Shown: positions 48,823 to 59,152 of the stretch, one piece after another
How positions within the stretch are numbered: position 1 is the stretch's first letter
Layout of the letters: every line of letters starts with the position of its first letter
Source of the DNA: Anaerolineaceae bacterium
Lineage (GTDB): Bacteria > Chloroflexota > Anaerolineae > Anaerolineales > Anaerolineaceae
Assembly: GCA_020845515.1 (NCBI GenBank)
Contig: JADLFQ010000076.1
Coordinates: forward strand, 17,862 to 81,861
Length of the DNA: 64,000 nucleotides
Direction of reading: 5' to 3'
The notes under the pieces: generated by a model
The model's input: the letters and a program-made list of their open reading frames with translations, nothing else
What the model was told of the DNA's origin: nothing
Databases searched by the model: none
Translations under genes and position numbers: made by a program

Positions 48823-49656
48823 CTAATCCTCCCCCTGGTTAAGCAGGTCTTGCAGGGCTTTTATTCCTTTGGCGGAGATTCCCAGACGCGCCGCCAGTTC
48901 TTTGTCTCCCGCCAGAATGTGCTGTCCCAACCCGGAATGTTTCCACGCTTTCAAATCTTCTTCTATGGGTGTGCCGATGATATCCTCGCGAATGATACGG
49001 CCATCCTGCATAAAAACGACGCGGTTGGTTTGCCGCGCGACGTTCAAGTCGTGCGTCACCACAAGGATGGTGACGCCGTGGCTGTGGTTGAGATTTCTTA
49101 AAAGTTGAAGGATTTCCTGCCCGCTGGCGGTATCAAGTGAGCCGGTGGGTTCATCTGCCAGAAGCAGCGGCGGGTTGTTTGCCAGGGCGCGGGCGACAGC
49201 CACGCGTTGGCGCTGTCCGCCGGAGAGCTGCCCCGGAAGGTGACCCATCCGGTCTGCCAACCCCACCATGCCCAGCAGTTCACGCGCCCGCGCGCTGCGC
49301 TCGGCGCCGCCGAGATTGCCGGTCATCGGGATTTCTACATTTTCCAGGGCGGTTAGTGTGGGCAGCAGGTTGTGAAGCTGAAAGACAAACCCGACGGTGT
49401 GCGCCCGGAAGGAGTCGAGATCGGTGATGGCTGTCAGGTCTTGCCCGTTGATGATTACCGAGCCGCCATCAGCCCGGTCGAGTGCGCCAATGACATTGAG
49501 CAAGGTGGACTTGCCGCTGCCGCTTGGCCCCATTACGGACACGAGCTCACCAGGGGCGATGGTCAGGTCAACCCCGTCGAGGGCGTGAATGCCGCCGTTC
49601 CCGCCGTAGATTTTGGTCAAGTTCCGGGTCTCGATCAGCCAGCGGGGGGCATTCAT
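48823..49656 (-). CDS. ABC transporter ATP-binding protein (MacB/LolD type)
   Basis: GPSGSGKSTLLNVIGALDRADGG; LSGGQRQRVAVARALANNPPLLLADEPTGSLD. Confidence 0.93.
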   Translation of the reverse strand: MNAPRWLIETRNLTKIYGGNGGIHALDGVDLTIAPGELVSVMGPSGSGKSTLLNVIGALDRADGGSVIINGQDLTAITDLDSFRAHTVGFVFQLHNLLPTLTALENVEIPMTGNLGGAERSARARELLGMVGLADRMGHLPGQLSGGQRQRVAVARALANNPPLLLADEPTGSLDTASGQEILQLLRNLNHSHGVTILVVTHDLNVARQTNRVVFMQDGRIIREDIIGTPIEEDLKAWKHSGLGQHILAGDKELAARLGISAKGIKALQDLLNQGED

Positions 49657-50855
49657 CAGCTTCCCTGTGTCTCCGTTTCGATATCTACAAAGGCGGTCAT
49701 CCCCCAGAGCAGCCCGTCGGGGATTTTGTCAAATTCCAGCGTTACGGTGTAGTTGACGCCGGAGCCCTCGCTGGCTTTTGGGGCGATTTTTGTGACCACA
49801 CCTTCGGAAATAATATCCGGCAGTGCGTCAAACGTGATCGAGGCGGCATCGCCAATCTGTACCTGCGAGATGTCAATTTCGCTCAGATCGGTCGTTTCCA
49901 CCACAAGCTGGTCGAGATCCCCCAGCAATATGGCGGGCTGCCCCGGGTTGATCCACTCATTCTGGCGGATGTAGATTTTGCTGATCGTACCGGCGAATGG
50001 GGCTGTGAGCATCAGGTCGTCCAGCGAGGCGCGCGCTGCGGCAACCTGCTTTTCGGCGTTATCCAGCCGCGCGTTTACGAGCGTGAGTTGATCGGGGTCG
50101 GGGCCGGACTCCAGCTTGTCCACCTCTTTTTGCGCCAACAGCACCTCAGCGCGTGCCACTGCGACGCGGGCGTCAATTTCATCCACTTCGAGCTGGTCTG
50201 GCAGTTCTTTTAGATAATTGAAGTTGGCTACAGCGCGGTCGCGGTTTTGGCGGATGGCGGCCAGCCTGGCGAGCATATAGGCGCGGTCCGGATCGTCTTC
50301 GGGGCGGTCTGCGACATAAGAGAAATCTCTTTCGGCGTCGTCCACCGCTTGCTGCGCGAGGATGTAATTTGCCCAAGCTTGGTCAATTTGTTCCCGGTCT
50401 CCGCGCTGATAGGCTTGTCCTTCAAATTTTTCTTCGGCTTTATCGAGCGCCTTGTTGGCAGCCGCCAGGCGTTCGAGTGCGGCGGCGCGGCTGGCGTCCA
50501 GATTTTCATACAAGTCTTTTTTGGCTTGCTGCGCGCTGACCAGTTCCAGCTCTGCGGCGCTCAGGGCGGCCTCAAATCTCTCGCTGCCTTTCAGCCTTGC
50601 CAGCGCCTGCCCTTTTGCAACACCTTGCCCCTCGGTCACCATGATCTCTTCAATAATGCCGTTAATGGATGTGCTCAGGGTGCTCCAGTGTGCCGGGATC
50701 ACCTCGCCCGTGGCGCTAACGCGTTTGACGGCAACGGAATTCATGGGGGTGCTCTCGACAGATTCTTGCGGCGTACTTCCCCCGCAGGCGTTGAGCAGCA
50801 TCCCGGTCAAAAGAAAAATGGTTAAAAGGGTGGGTGTATGGTTGTGACGATTCAT
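49656..50855 (-). CDS. HlyD/MacA-type periplasmic adaptor subunit
   Basis: Lipoprotein signal, long coiled coil, TAPFAGTISKIYIRQNEWINPGQPAILLGDLDQLVVE; TGATG junction with the ATPase gene. Confidence 0.88.
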   Translation of the reverse strand: MNRHNHTPTLLTIFLLTGMLLNACGGSTPQESVESTPMNSVAVKRVSATGEVIPAHWSTLSTSINGIIEEIMVTEGQGVAKGQALARLKGSERFEAALSAAELELVSAQQAKKDLYENLDASRAAALERLAAANKALDKAEEKFEGQAYQRGDREQIDQAWANYILAQQAVDDAERDFSYVADRPEDDPDRAYMLARLAAIRQNRDRAVANFNYLKELPDQLEVDEIDARVAVARAEVLLAQKEVDKLESGPDPDQLTLVNARLDNAEKQVAAARASLDDLMLTAPFAGTISKIYIRQNEWINPGQPAILLGDLDQLVVETTDLSEIDISQVQIGDAASITFDALPDIISEGVVTKIAPKASEGSGVNYTVTLEFDKIPDGLLWGMTAFVDIETETQGS

Positions 50856-51002
50856 AAGACGGTCTCCCTGGTATTTTGCCCTTTAATCATAGCGTATCCC
50901 GGTCGAAAAACAAAGGCTGCGCACCCTTAAAACTCCCCATTCCGCGGGCAAGCGTGGCGCTGTAATTTTTGCGCTTAACTTTTGCGGGACCAGTCCGCCA
51001 GA

Positions 51003-53252
51003 TTATTCATACCTTAAAGCTTCCACAGGCTGCAAACGCGTTGCCCGATAAGCCGGATACACCCCGCCCAGCAAGCCGAGCAGAATGGAGGTTATAAGCG
51101 CCTGGGCGAAAATGTTGATGCTCCAGACGGGTTGAAGCATGTCGCGGTAAAGCGGGGAGAGGTTGATCGAATAGGCCAGCCCGAAGGCAATCACGATGCC
51201 AGCCAGGTCGCCGAGCAGCGCCAGAATAAGCGACTCGCGCAGGATCAGGCCGAGCACATTGCGCCGCCGCCACCCCAGCGCGCGTAGAACGCCGATCTCA
51301 CGCGTGCGTTCCATTACAGACATGAGCATTGTGTTCATCACCCCCAGCCCGCCCACGACGATTGCAAGCAGGGAAATCCCGGCGACCATCGCGTTGGAGG
51401 CTTCAAAATCCGGCATTTGACTTGCAAATTCCCCGGAGAGGGCCGCATGTACATCGGGTATTTCGCGGTTGATCTTTTCCACCACGCCGGCGGCTTGTGC
51501 GGGGTTGTGCAGCTTTAAGGCAATCATGGAGACCTTGCGGGGGCGGCCCATGAAAACTTGTGCATCCCGCAGGGTGATCACACCGCCAAGCTCCTCCCAG
51601 CCGATGCTGCTCTCGTAGATTCCCACAATGCGAAAGCGGCTGCCGCTTAGTATGATGGTATCGCCAACCTCTTTTTTGAGAGAACCGGCGATCATCCGGC
51701 CGATCATGATCTGGCGGTTGTTGTGGATGGCTTCTCCTTCAACAATTTTAAAGCGCTTCAGGGCAAAATCATTCGGACTGTACCCCTGCAAAATAAAGAA
51801 GCTCCCGCTTTCGGGGAGCATGACCGCGGTGAAGAGCATGCCGCTGGCGCCGGCGACTTCCGGCATGGCTGCGATCTTATCGGCAAATTTCTCGTCAATC
51901 GCGCTGGTGCTGGTATCGGCGATATTTGCCTGTCTGACCATGATCTCGGCGTCCACGCCCAGCGCCATCTGGTTCATGGTTTTGCTCATTCCTTCAATGA
52001 AGGCCTGCAGTGCCATAATTGAGCCCACGGTAATGGCAATGACAATCAGCGTCAGCGCGGTACGGATGGTGCGCTGGCGCAGGCTTTGTAACGCCATGCC
52101 GCCAAACGGCAAACGTTTGACCTGTGACCCGCTGGCGCCGCCCTCGTAGCGCAGGGCTTCGACCGGCTGGAGTTTGGAGGCGCGCCAGGCTGGGTACAAC
52201 CCGCCGGTTATGCCCAGCGCCAGAACAGTTAGCATGGTTTGGAGGATCAACCCGGCGGAGATGCTGTCCGCGCTCATACCCATCATTACCGTGGCGGAAG
52301 TGATCAGCTTCAGTCCCAGAACGCCGATGCCGATACCGATGACCCCGCCAGCCAGGCAGACCGCCACCGCCTCCCACAAGATCATAGCCAGGACGCGTCT
52401 TTGCCGCCAGCCAACCGCCCGAAGTACGCCGATCTCACGGGTGCGCTCGAACACCGCCATCAACTGAGCGTTCATCATCCCCATGCCGCCCAGAACGATC
52501 GCAAGCCCGGCAATAACCCAGACATAGGCTTGCATAAAATCATCAAAGACCTGTTTATCCGCCAGTTCGCCGGTGCTGTTCAGTTCCAGGTTGGGCCAGA
52601 GCCGGCTGGTGCGGGCTTCCAACTGCGCGCGCAGCCCCGGCTCTTTTAATCGAATGTAAAACAGGCTGACCTGGCGGGGTTTTCCAAGCAGTTCTTGGGC
52701 GTCTTGCAGGCGCAGGACTGCGCCGCTGTCTTCAAAGGCATCGCCGGCGGTGTAAATTCCCATCACCCGAAAGCTGGAATCGCCGATGCGCAAGGTGTCG
52801 CCCGGCTTCTTCTTCAGCGCGCTTGCCGCCGCCGACCCAAGCAGCAACGGTTTGCCGCGCAGCGTCTTGGTTTCGTGGGCTTCCAGACCGGAACCTTCGA
52901 TAATCTGAAATTTCTTCAATATGAAGCTGTCTTTGGAGTAGCCAAAGATAAAGAACATAAAGGCGTCTTCAGCCTGGAGAAAACCCTGAATCATGCCGGT
53001 AACTTCAGAGACTTCCGGCATTGTCAGAAGCTCCCGGCCGACGCTTTCGTCCACAGAGCTGTAGCTCAGTTCAATGGCGTTGGGCTGGCTCAGCGTCAGG
53101 TCTGCTTTTGTACCTGTGAGGAGGGAGGTGTAACCGGTTTTCAGACCCTGCGCCATTGACCCGAGCAGGACGATTGCGGCTGCTCCCAAGGCGATGCCCA
53201 GCACGGTGAGCAGTGTGCGGGTTTTCCGTCTCATCAGGTTGCGCAAAATCAT
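51003..53252 (-). CDS. ABC transporter permease with two tandem FtsX/MacB modules
   Basis: Two repeats of ...GVLRAVGWRQRRVLAMILWEA / GVLRALGWRRRNVLGLILRES and GLYPAWRASKLQPVEALRYE / GVYPAYRATRLQPVEALRYE. Confidence 0.92.
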   Translation of the reverse strand: MILRNLMRRKTRTLLTVLGIALGAAAIVLLGSMAQGLKTGYTSLLTGTKADLTLSQPNAIELSYSSVDESVGRELLTMPEVSEVTGMIQGFLQAEDAFMFFIFGYSKDSFILKKFQIIEGSGLEAHETKTLRGKPLLLGSAAASALKKKPGDTLRIGDSSFRVMGIYTAGDAFEDSGAVLRLQDAQELLGKPRQVSLFYIRLKEPGLRAQLEARTSRLWPNLELNSTGELADKQVFDDFMQAYVWVIAGLAIVLGGMGMMNAQLMAVFERTREIGVLRAVGWRQRRVLAMILWEAVAVCLAGGVIGIGIGVLGLKLITSATVMMGMSADSISAGLILQTMLTVLALGITGGLYPAWRASKLQPVEALRYEGGASGSQVKRLPFGGMALQSLRQRTIRTALTLIVIAITVGSIMALQAFIEGMSKTMNQMALGVDAEIMVRQANIADTSTSAIDEKFADKIAAMPEVAGASGMLFTAVMLPESGSFFILQGYSPNDFALKRFKIVEGEAIHNNRQIMIGRMIAGSLKKEVGDTIILSGSRFRIVGIYESSIGWEELGGVITLRDAQVFMGRPRKVSMIALKLHNPAQAAGVVEKINREIPDVHAALSGEFASQMPDFEASNAMVAGISLLAIVVGGLGVMNTMLMSVMERTREIGVLRALGWRRRNVLGLILRESLILALLGDLAGIVIAFGLAYSINLSPLYRDMLQPVWSINIFAQALITSILLGLLGGVYPAYRATRLQPVEALRYE

Positions 53253-53300
53253 GACTGTTTCTCCCGCATAACGTGTGGCGCAGGCAATGGTTGTCAGGGA

Positions 53301-53332
53301 CTAAAAAGCCGCGGAGGGGTGCTGCTTTTTAG
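53301..53332 (-). terminator. hairpin between lipoprotein gene and FtsX-type permease
   Basis: CTAAAAAGC-N14-GCTTTTTAG. Confidence 0.5.
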
Positions 53333-53388
53333 AGGGGGGGAGCTGCCCGGTGGCTGGAAATGCCGCCGGATAACCCGCCTCCGTATCT

Positions 53389-53850
53389 CTAGATATCCTC
53401 GTGGCGAATGTTGACGTTCGTCAAATCCTGTATCGCTACTCCTTGGATGACGAGGGCTTTGCCGCCGGGGTCGCCATCAAAGACCATGCTGAAGGTGCTG
53501 TCCGTTTGAGAGAAGAGAATTTCGCGTTCGGTCAGCCCCCGGTTCTTAAACTCCTGCCTGTAGAATTGAATCACCTTGTCCAGGCTCATCTTTACCTGAT
53601 AATTGATTTGCCCGTTGCCGAGTTCGGTCAACCCTTCAATTTTTGCATCCGGCAGTGGGAACGAAGTTTCGCTGCCACTTTCACCGTCAGAATGTTCGTC
53701 CGAACCGGAAGCAATGTCCGGCTGTGCGGCTGGGTTGTCCGGCTGGGCGGGCTGGGGGGCTGCCGCTTTTTTGCCGGTCAGCGTACATGCCAGTGAGAGC
53801 GCCGTCAGCACAGCCAGTACGGCAAGAACAGGAAACCATTTTGCCTTCAT
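53389..53850 (-). CDS. hypothetical lipoprotein
   Basis: MKAKWFPVLAVLAVLTALSLACTLTG lipobox; 153 aa. Confidence 0.75.
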   Translation of the reverse strand: MKAKWFPVLAVLAVLTALSLACTLTGKKAAAPQPAQPDNPAAQPDIASGSDEHSDGESGSETSFPLPDAKIEGLTELGNGQINYQVKMSLDKVIQFYRQEFKNRGLTEREILFSQTDSTFSMVFDGDPGGKALVIQGVAIQDLTNVNIRHEDI

Positions 53851-53900
53851 TGTGCTCTCCTTGAGGGGCTTTTATTGCATCTTCTTTGTAAATACCGCGC

Positions 53901-54242
53901 TCATTCGCGGATAAAATGCGGTACATCGGAGGGGATTTCCAGCAGAAGTTCCACAAAACCGGCATAATGCCCATCCTGGTACCAGGGGGAGTGATAAACC
54001 ATCTTTTTGACGCCGTTTTTCTCGATGGTATAGATGTTTTTCTCCCTGCTTTTCAACATCTCCAGCATTTTTGTGCGGGCGGGCTCCGGATGGCAATTTA
54101 ACGCGCTGCTACCGATCAGTGCCAGGCCGCCGTCCTGTGCATAGGCTTGTGCAGCGCGCTGGTTCATTCTCAAAACGATGCCTTCGGGGTCGCAAATCGT
54201 GATGGCGGCGGGAAATTCGGTGTCCCATCCTGGTAAGTTCAT
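53901..54242 (-). CDS. PAS-domain-like protein
   Basis: PAAITICDPEGIVLRMNQRAAQAYAQDGGLALIGSSALNCHPEPARTKMLEML. Confidence 0.75.
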   Translation of the reverse strand: MNLPGWDTEFPAAITICDPEGIVLRMNQRAAQAYAQDGGLALIGSSALNCHPEPARTKMLEMLKSREKNIYTIEKNGVKKMVYHSPWYQDGHYAGFVELLLEIPSDVPHFIRE

Positions 54243-54260
54243 AATTTTCTCCTTCTCCTT

Positions 54261-54887
54261 CTACTCGAAAATCAGCGGCTCTCCGGAGGCATCGAATGTT
54301 GTGATTTTCACAGCCTGGGACGGGCTGCCGGGGAATTCATCTGCAAATAGAGACCAGAGCATGGTGTCGTGTTCTTCCTGCACGCCGGAAAGTGGCCGCC
54401 GTCTGAGGACGGCATCGAGATGATAACCAAGTTTTTTTGGAACTGCCGCGGAGCGGCTGTTCTGTGCATTGCAGAGGATCTCTATCCGGTTGACATGGTG
54501 GCAGAGGAAGGCAATTTTCGTTAACGCCGCTGCCGCCTCGGTGGCATAGCCCTGGTTGATCCGGGCGGCATGAATCCAATATCCAATCTCCAATGCTCCT
54601 TCGCCGATGCGTTTATGTAAACCACAACTGCCCAGGGCGTGCGCTTCCTGGGGGTCAAAAATCCCATAGACGTACTCCTGATCGAGATCGAACCGGCCGC
54701 GAAACTTGCGCAGCCCGTCAACCTTCATGTGCAGCGGCTCCGGTTCATCCGCTGCCCAGGGCATCCAGGGGCGCAGGTGGTCCAGGCTGGCATCAACCGC
54801 CTCCTTGAGGAGTGCGGCGTCTTGTGGCTGCCAACAGCGCAGTACGAGACGCGGGGTGCAAATTTTGTAGGGAATGCGGTGGGGCAT
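54261..54887 (-). CDS. GNAT (RimJ/RimL-like) acetyltransferase
   Basis: TPRLVLRCWQPQDAALLKEAVDASLDHLRPWMPW...EIGYWIHAARINQGYATEAAAAL. Confidence 0.92.
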   Translation of the reverse strand: MPHRIPYKICTPRLVLRCWQPQDAALLKEAVDASLDHLRPWMPWAADEPEPLHMKVDGLRKFRGRFDLDQEYVYGIFDPQEAHALGSCGLHKRIGEGALEIGYWIHAARINQGYATEAAAALTKIAFLCHHVNRIEILCNAQNSRSAAVPKKLGYHLDAVLRRRPLSGVQEEHDTMLWSLFADEFPGSPSQAVKITTFDASGEPLIFE

Positions 54888-54907
54888 TTTTCCTCAACTC
54901 AAGCGTT

Positions 54908-55300
54908 TTAGGGCAGACTGGCGGCTTTTTTTTGGCACAGGTGTTGGGCAACCTTGCCTTCCGGCTCGACTGCCAGGTTGATGGTAAGGCAATAGGGGTG
55001 GTCTTGATTGATCTTTTTGAGGATCTCCAGCAGTGTGTTCTGCCCGTAGCCGTGCGCCCGGTAGCGATGTTCGATCAGGTATCCTCCCAGCCAGAGGCTG
55101 TCCGTTTCGGAAGCAACCGTCATGCAGTACACGCCTACCAATTCGTCTTCCACGTAGATGCCAAAGGCTTGGGAGGAGAAATCCCAGGAGGGAGAAGCCT
55201 GCCCCGGAGGCTGGTTGGAGGAATGCTCTGTCGCGCTGGTTATGTGCAGGATTTCTTCCAGCGCCTGATAGCTGATGTGTTTGAGGCTGATATTGGGCAT
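54908..55300 (-). CDS. GNAT-like acetyltransferase
   Basis: FGIYVEDELVGVYCMTV...LWLGGYLIEHRYRAHGYGQNTLLEILKKI; start MPNISLKH avoids overlap with upstream gene. Confidence 0.7.
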   Translation of the reverse strand: MPNISLKHISYQALEEILHITSATEHSSNQPPGQASPSWDFSSQAFGIYVEDELVGVYCMTVASETDSLWLGGYLIEHRYRAHGYGQNTLLEILKKINQDHPYCLTINLAVEPEGKVAQHLCQKKAASLP

Positions 55301-55376
55301 CTCGATCCTGTAGGCGGAAGGTTGCTGACCGGCGGGCGCTTCTATTGTAACAAAAACTGCGGCTTGGGGCGCCCGC

Positions 55377-56027
55377 TCAGCGCGCCGGACCGGGCTGGTA
55401 GAGGCCATCCGGGTTGGAACCAAGCATGCCGGCTTGGTAAGCCAGCGGATCTACAGGGGAGAGCTGCGCCGCAGCCGCGGGGGTGAGGACAGGAATACGC
55501 TTGAGCGTGCAGAGACGGCGCTCGATGATATCCGCGCCTTCATTTCTCCATGCCCAGCCAAAGCGGTCGTAGGCTGCCAGGTTGATCGGGCGGGTGTAGG
55601 TGCGCAGCGTCTTTTGCCCGTGCAGGTTAAAGAAGTTCTCAAAATAAGACATGACCAGCTCGCGCAGGCTGCGATAGATCGGTTCGCGATAACGCAGGCC
55701 GGAGAAATTGGACTTCGCGACCGCGCCCCAACAGCCTTTTTGTTGAAAGAGGGCGAGAACGTGATCGTCGTCCATGCCGGGGTCGGGCAGCATATCGAGG
55801 ATGAGGGGAGGGTGACCGATACGGCGCAGCATGGCCGCGCCGAACAAGCCGCCATCAAGGCAGTGCGCCAGACGCTCGTGCAAGACAACCAGGGGGCAGC
55901 GGTTGGCGTCTTCCGGGCTGTAAGGGGTCTCATCCAGGAAAGCCTGAATCTTTGCGGGGGTGTCCAGGCTGTTCACCAGGGTTTTTTCGGCGGCGCTTAA
56001 AGAACTTTCAAAGCCATCGTCTATCAT
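55377..56027 (-). CDS. conserved hypothetical, possibly transglutaminase-like fold
   Basis: HCLDGGLFGAAMLRRIGHPPLILDMLPDPGMDDDHVLALFQQKGCWGAVAKSNFSGLRYREP; Cys/His/Asp arrangement, inferred. Start MIDDGFESS. Confidence 0.6.
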   Translation of the reverse strand: MIDDGFESSLSAAEKTLVNSLDTPAKIQAFLDETPYSPEDANRCPLVVLHERLAHCLDGGLFGAAMLRRIGHPPLILDMLPDPGMDDDHVLALFQQKGCWGAVAKSNFSGLRYREPIYRSLRELVMSYFENFFNLHGQKTLRTYTRPINLAAYDRFGWAWRNEGADIIERRLCTLKRIPVLTPAAAAQLSPVDPLAYQAGMLGSNPDGLYQPGPAR

Positions 56028-56239
56028 GGTGCATCTCCGGGGTGCTCTGTGTGCATGCAAAAGGATGCTCCTATTATAGGCTAATCGCCCGGAATGTGGG
56101 GCGAAGGCGGGAGCAAATTCGGGGTTCCGGCGGCGCTGTGCATGACCGCGGCCTCCCCTGCGTTTGCTCTTTACGCACTCCTTGCGTATAATCGAACGCA
56201 AAGACACTTTTTCTCCCCTTCTTTCCGGAGGTTTCAGCC

Positions 56240-57898
56240 ATGCATACTGATCGAGTTATACGCTCTCCGCGCGGCGCCCAATTAACCTGTAAATCGTGGC
56301 AAACAGAAGCGGCTTACCGCATGATCCAAAACAATTTGGACCCCGAAGTGGCTGAACGGCCGCAAGATCTGGTGGTTTACGGCGGGCGCGGGCAGGCCGC
56401 CCGCAATTGGGCTGCTTTTGACGCCATTCTGGCGGCTTTGCGCGCGCTGGAGGATGATGAGACGCTGCTTGTCCAATCCGGCAAGCCGGTCGCGGTCTTT
56501 AAAACCCATGCAGATGCGCCGCGTGTGCTGATTGCAAACTCCAACCTTGTTCCCCACTGGGCAACGCAAGAGCACTTTGATGAACTGGCTGCCAAAGGCT
56601 TGATCATGTACGGGCAGATGACCGCCGGCTCTTGGATTTATATTGGCACACAGGGGATTTTGCAAGGGACGTATGAGACGCTCGCGGCGCTGGCAAAACA
56701 GCGCGGCTGGCCCTCCCTGCGGGGCAAATTTGTGCTGACCGCCGGGCTGGGCGGGATGGGCGGGGCGCAGCCGCTGGCGGTGACGATGAACGAGGGCGTA
56801 GGCCTGATTGTAGAAGTGGACCCCGGGCGGGCAAACCGGCGGCTGGAAACCGGCTATGTTGACCGGGTGGTGGACAGCCTTGAAGAGGCGATGACGCTGG
56901 TGGATGAGGCTGTGCGCCAGCGGACTCCGCTCTCGGTGGGGTTGATTGGCAATGCGGCTGAGGTGTATCAGGAACTGGCGGTACGCGGTGTGATTCCGGA
57001 TGTGGTCACCGATCAGACCCCCGCGCACGATATTATGAGTTATATTCCTGCCGGGTTAAGCCCGCAAGAGGCGGAGGCGCTGCGCAAGAGCGACCTGCCG
57101 CAATACCAGCGGCGCTCGCTGGATTCGATGGCTGCGCATGTGCAGGCGATGCTGGAATTTCAGCGCCGCGGCGCGGAGGTTTTTGATTACGGCAACAACC
57201 TGCGGCAGCGGGCTTTTGACCATGGTGTTCAGGATGCTTTTGAATTCCCCGGTTTTGTGCCGGCATACATCCGCCCCCTGTTTTGCGAGGGCAAGGGGCC
57301 TTTTCGCTGGGTTGCGCTTTCAGGCGACCCGGAGGATATCCACCGGACGGATGAGGCGATGAAAGTGTTGTTTCCACAGGATGCGCACCTGCACCGCTGG
57401 CTGGAGATGGCGCGCGAGAAAGTGCATTTTCAGGGCTTGCCGGCGCGCATTTGCTGGTTGGGATATGGCGAGCGCGCGCAGGCCGGATTAAAAATGAACG
57501 AAATGGTCGCGCAAGGGGTGGTTAAAGCGCCGATTGTGATCGGGCGGGATCATCTGGATGCCGGTTCAGTGGCTTCGCCGAATCGGGAGACGGAGGGCAT
57601 GCGGGATGGCAGCGATGCGATCAGCGACTGGCCGATTTTGAACGCGCTGATCAACGCGGTGAACGGCGCGACGTGGGTCTCCTTCCATCACGGCGGAGGG
57701 GTGGGGATCGGTTTCAGCCAGCACGCCGGGCAGGTGATTGTGGCCGATGGCACGCCGGCGGCTGCGGCGAGGCTGGCGCGTGTACTTGCGAGCGACCCCG
57801 GCATGGGGATCGTGCGGCATGTGGACGCGGGCTACCCCGAGGCGATTGACGCCGCCCGGCGCGGTGGTGTCCGGATTCCGATGATGGAGGCGCAGTAG
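56240..57898 (+). CDS. hutU: urocanate hydratase
   Basis: [44 protein letters not shown]...[19 protein letters not shown]...[20 protein letters not shown]. Confidence 0.95.
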   Translation: MHTDRVIRSPRGAQLTCKSWQTEAAYRMIQNNLDPEVAERPQDLVVYGGRGQAARNWAAFDAILAALRALEDDETLLVQSGKPVAVFKTHADAPRVLIANSNLVPHWATQEHFDELAAKGLIMYGQMTAGSWIYIGTQGILQGTYETLAALAKQRGWPSLRGKFVLTAGLGGMGGAQPLAVTMNEGVGLIVEVDPGRANRRLETGYVDRVVDSLEEAMTLVDEAVRQRTPLSVGLIGNAAEVYQELAVRGVIPDVVTDQTPAHDIMSYIPAGLSPQEAEALRKSDLPQYQRRSLDSMAAHVQAMLEFQRRGAEVFDYGNNLRQRAFDHGVQDAFEFPGFVPAYIRPLFCEGKGPFRWVALSGDPEDIHRTDEAMKVLFPQDAHLHRWLEMAREKVHFQGLPARICWLGYGERAQAGLKMNEMVAQGVVKAPIVIGRDHLDAGSVASPNRETEGMRDGSDAISDWPILNALINAVNGATWVSFHHGGGVGIGFSQHAGQVIVADGTPAAAARLARVLASDPGMGIVRHVDAGYPEAIDAARRGGVRIPMMEAQ

Positions 57899-57899
57899 C

Positions 57900-58262
57900 T
57901 TGAGGCGCCCCAACCGCTACCTATGGTTTGCCGTCAGCATCGCTGCAGGTTTGGCGCTGGGGCTGGTGTACGGCTGGGTGGTCAATCCGGTGAAGTACGT
58001 GGATACACCGCCCTCGAACCTGCGCGCCGATTATAAAGCTGATTACGCACTGATGACCGCCGAAATCTACGCGGCAGACAAAGACCTGACGCTGGCGTCT
58101 TACCGGCTGACGCGTTTGGGGGAAGAGACGCCGCTGCGCGCTGTGCAGCAAGCGATTCTCACAGGGCGGGAGCTCGGCTACAGTGAGGACGATATTGCCC
58201 TGCTGGCAGCGCTGGCTGAAGCGCTGGAAGCCCTGCCGCCCACAGCGGGAGGGACGCCGTGA
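57900..58262 (+). CDS. hypothetical membrane-anchored protein
   Basis: TTG start; single N-terminal TM; paralogous to N-terminus of next ORF. Confidence 0.6.
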   Translation: MRRPNRYLWFAVSIAAGLALGLVYGWVVNPVKYVDTPPSNLRADYKADYALMTAEIYAADKDLTLASYRLTRLGEETPLRAVQQAILTGRELGYSEDDIALLAALAEALEALPPTAGGTP

Positions 58263-59152
58263 AGGAGAAACGCGGCCCGTGGTATCTGTTTACCGGCCTG
58301 GCTTTCGGGCTGGTCGTCGGGGTGTTGTACTCCTGGCTGGCTGCGCCCGTACAGTTTCTGGATACGAACCCGGCTGCGCTGCACCCGGATTTTCGCGCGG
58401 AGTATCGCGCTTTGATTGCATTAGCATACATGGCAGATGGCGATCTGGGGCGGGCGCAGGCGCGCCTGATGCTCTTACAGGATGAAGATCCAAGCGCCGC
58501 GCTGAAGGCTCAGGCGAGTCGCGCCGTGCAGGCGCAGCGCCCGGAACGGGAGGTGCAGGCGCTTGATGCACTCGCGGCGCGCGTGGCGCGCGCAGGGGAA
58601 TTGCAGACGGCATTGCTCACGCCCGCAGAAGAGACGCTTCTTACCCCGCCCCCCGGAGCGGAAACGCCGCAAGATTTGGAAGTCACCCCCACCCCCCGGC
58701 AGGACCAAATGATCCTGACGCCAACAGCCACCCCGCTGGCGGCAGCCACAGCGCGCCCGACCTTTACGCCGCGTGCGGTGCTTAAAGCTTCGTTCGCGCT
58801 CAGCGGCAGGCAGGAGGTTTGTGACCGGGAACTGCCGCAAGGCTTGCTGCAAATTGAAATCCTCGACAGCGCCGGGAAGCCCGTTGCCGGTGTGCGCACG
58901 GTGATGGCTTGGGCAGGCGGCGAGAATGCTTTTTATACGGGTCTCAACCCGCGCATCAGCCCGGGATACGCTGATTTTCAGATGGCGCCGGGTGTGGTTT
59001 ACAGCCTGAAGGTGGGGGAATCGGGTGAAACGATCACAGGGTTGACGCCCCATCAGTGCACGCCGGAGGGGACGCAAACCGGGGAGGGAGCAGCGCCCAC
59101 CCCCGAAAGCGCTTTTTGGGGCGGGGTGCGGTTGCGGTTTGCCCAAAAGTGA
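58259..59152 (+). CDS. hypothetical membrane-anchored extracellular protein
   Basis: GTGA overlap with previous gene; TM, helical region, Thr/Pro linker and beta-rich C-terminus. Confidence 0.65.
   Translation: MKEKRGPWYLFTGLAFGLVVGVLYSWLAAPVQFLDTNPAALHPDFRAEYRALIALAYMADGDLGRAQARLMLLQDEDPSAALKAQASRAVQAQRPEREVQALDALAARVARAGELQTALLTPAEETLLTPPPGAETPQDLEVTPTPRQDQMILTPTATPLAAATARPTFTPRAVLKASFALSGRQEVCDRELPQGLLQIEILDSAGKPVAGVRTVMAWAGGENAFYTGLNPRISPGYADFQMAPGVVYSLKVGESGETITGLTPHQCTPEGTQTGEGAAPTPESAFWGGVRLRFAQK

Noticed and set aside
637-57377. Many overlapping 60-150 aa ORFs in the track on the opposite strand of called genes
   Set aside because: Shadow ORFs expected in GC-rich DNA; overlapped by longer ORFs with recognisable domains.
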